Origin: Treponema sp.
GTDB lineage: Bacteria > Spirochaetota > Spirochaetia > Treponematales > Treponemataceae
Assembly: GCA_012799545.1 (NCBI GenBank)
Contig: JAAZLA010000014.1
Span: forward strand, 1 to 6,222
DNA length: 6,222 nt
Direction of reading: 5' to 3'
Shown: in pieces, positions 5,886 to 6,222 of the stretch
How the letters are laid out: every line of letters begins with the position of its first letter
How positions within the stretch are numbered: position 1 is the first letter of the stretch
Notes under the pieces: generated by a model
Databases searched by the model: none
What the model was told of the DNA's origin: nothing
What the model saw: only the letters and a program-made list of their open reading frames with translations
Position numbers and translations under genes: made by a program

Positions 5886-5915
5886 GTCTATCTTATGGTA
5901 ACAAGTCTATCATAT
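5886..5915 (+). repeat. Short direct repeat upstream of groEL
   Basis: GTCTATCTTAT (5886-5896) and GTCTATCATAT (5905-5915) match at 10 of 11 positions and start 19 bp apart. The second copy overlaps the inverted repeat at 5901-5929. Tandem, phased copies before a heat-shock gene suggest a regulator-binding site, but no known operator is recognised. Confidence 0.4.
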
Positions 5916-5929
5916 TTTAAAAGACTTGT
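5901..5929 (+). promoter_or_regulatory. Inverted repeat upstream of groEL (operator or leader hairpin candidate)
   Basis: ACAAGTCT (5901-5908) and AGACTTGT (5922-5929) form a perfect 8-bp inverted repeat with a 13-nt AT-rich loop, ending 25 nt before the groEL ATG and just before its ribosome binding site. It does not match CIRCE (TTAGCACTC-N9-GAGTGCTAA) in sequence or spacing. It could be a protein operator or an RNA hairpin in the leader. Confidence 0.55.
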
Positions 5930-5954
5930 CCAAAAAAATAAGGAGTTAGAAACT

Positions 5955-6222
5955 ATGGCAAAAGAATTGCTTTTTAGCGATGATGCACGAAAAAAAATGC
6001 TCTCTGGTGTTGAGCAAATTTCAAAGGCGGTGAAAGTTACCCTCGGACCACGTGGGCGACTCGTTATGCTCGATAAAAAATTCGGTGCACCAACCATTAC
6101 CAAAGACGGCGTTTCCGTTGCAAAAGAAGTAGAATTGGAAGATGCGTTTGAAAACATGGGCGCACAGCTTCTAAAAGAAGTTGCTTCAAAAACAAACGAT
6201 GTTGCAGGAGATGGTACAACCA
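5955..6222 (+). CDS. groEL: 60-kDa chaperonin GroEL (Hsp60), 5' part only
   Basis: GroEL forms the double-ring ATP-driven folding chamber in the cytoplasm, working with the GroES lid. The window holds the first 89 residues of about 540; the rest lies beyond the right edge. Visible features of the equatorial ATPase domain are AVKVTLGPRG (25-34, phosphate-binding loop), FGAPTITKDGVSVAKE (43-58) with Asp51, and NDVAGDGTT (81-89) with Asp86, equivalent to the catalytic Asp87 of E. coli. The beginning MAKELLFSDDARKKMLSGVEQIS resembles treponemal GroEL. Residue 36 is Leu where the family almost always has Asn (GRNV), which is unusual. AAGGAG lies 9 nt before the ATG. No groES precedes it: the upstream neighbour is divergent rnhA. 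The leader carries non-CIRCE repeats. Confidence 0.97.
   Translation, partial: MAKELLFSDDARKKMLSGVEQISKAVKVTLGPRGRLVMLDKKFGAPTITKDGVSVAKEVELEDAFENMGAQLLKEVASKTNDVAGDGTT

Noticed and set aside
5795..5954. CIRCE operator for HrcA before groEL
   Set aside because: No sequence close to TTAGCACTC-N9-GAGTGCTAA is present. The inverted repeat that is present differs in both arms and spacing.
5888..6157. Minus-strand open frame of 89 codons opposite groEL
   Set aside because: It is the antisense of the groEL start and has a Ser/Phe-rich shadow composition. The plus-strand reading is unambiguous GroEL.
1..6222. A novel multi-gene defence, mobile or CRISPR system
   Set aside because: All large open frames are recognisable housekeeping genes. 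No repeats, integrase, transposase, toxin-antitoxin pair or tRNA attachment site could be seen on either strand.

Overview
This is an ordinary chromosomal housekeeping segment that reads as bacterial and most likely spirochaetal (Treponema-like). The lineage call is an inference from four things. The GroEL N-terminus looks treponemal. The ApbE protein has a relaxed, spirochaete-style lipobox. There is a free-standing glycogen-binding (CBM48-like) domain protein. groEL stands alone, with no groES directly upstream. No mobile element, CRISPR array, tRNA or rRNA is visible, and every gene looks intact apart from groEL, which the right window edge truncates.

Layout. The left block, on the minus strand, is metK (SAM synthetase) followed by nth (endonuclease III), 45 nt apart, transcribed from a good sigma70-type promoter at about 1956-1984. 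Divergent from metK, on the plus strand, is a 102-aa stand-alone CBM48/isoamylase-N-like protein. It converges on apbE with only 8 nt between the two stop codons. The central minus-strand block is rnhA (RNase HI), aspS (aspartyl-tRNA synthetase) and apbE (a flavin-transferase lipoprotein). rnhA and aspS each have a recognisable promoter, and apbE follows aspS by 25 nt and is probably co-transcribed. At the right end groEL runs off the window on the plus strand, divergent from rnhA. Its upstream region holds a perfect 8-bp inverted repeat and an 11-bp near-perfect direct repeat, but no CIRCE operator.

Function. The genes serve unrelated core tasks: methyl-donor synthesis, base excision repair, RNA/DNA hybrid removal, Asp-tRNA charging, extracytoplasmic flavinylation and protein folding. 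The one accessory-looking gene is the small CBM48 protein, which points to glycogen or alpha-glucan metabolism elsewhere in the genome.

The points most worth a second look are the apparently leaderless aspS promoter, the AspRS His residue typical of non-discriminating enzymes, the non-CIRCE repeats before groEL, and two TTG start codons (nth and apbE) supported by Shine-Dalgarno sequences. I found no convincing novel multi-gene system here.
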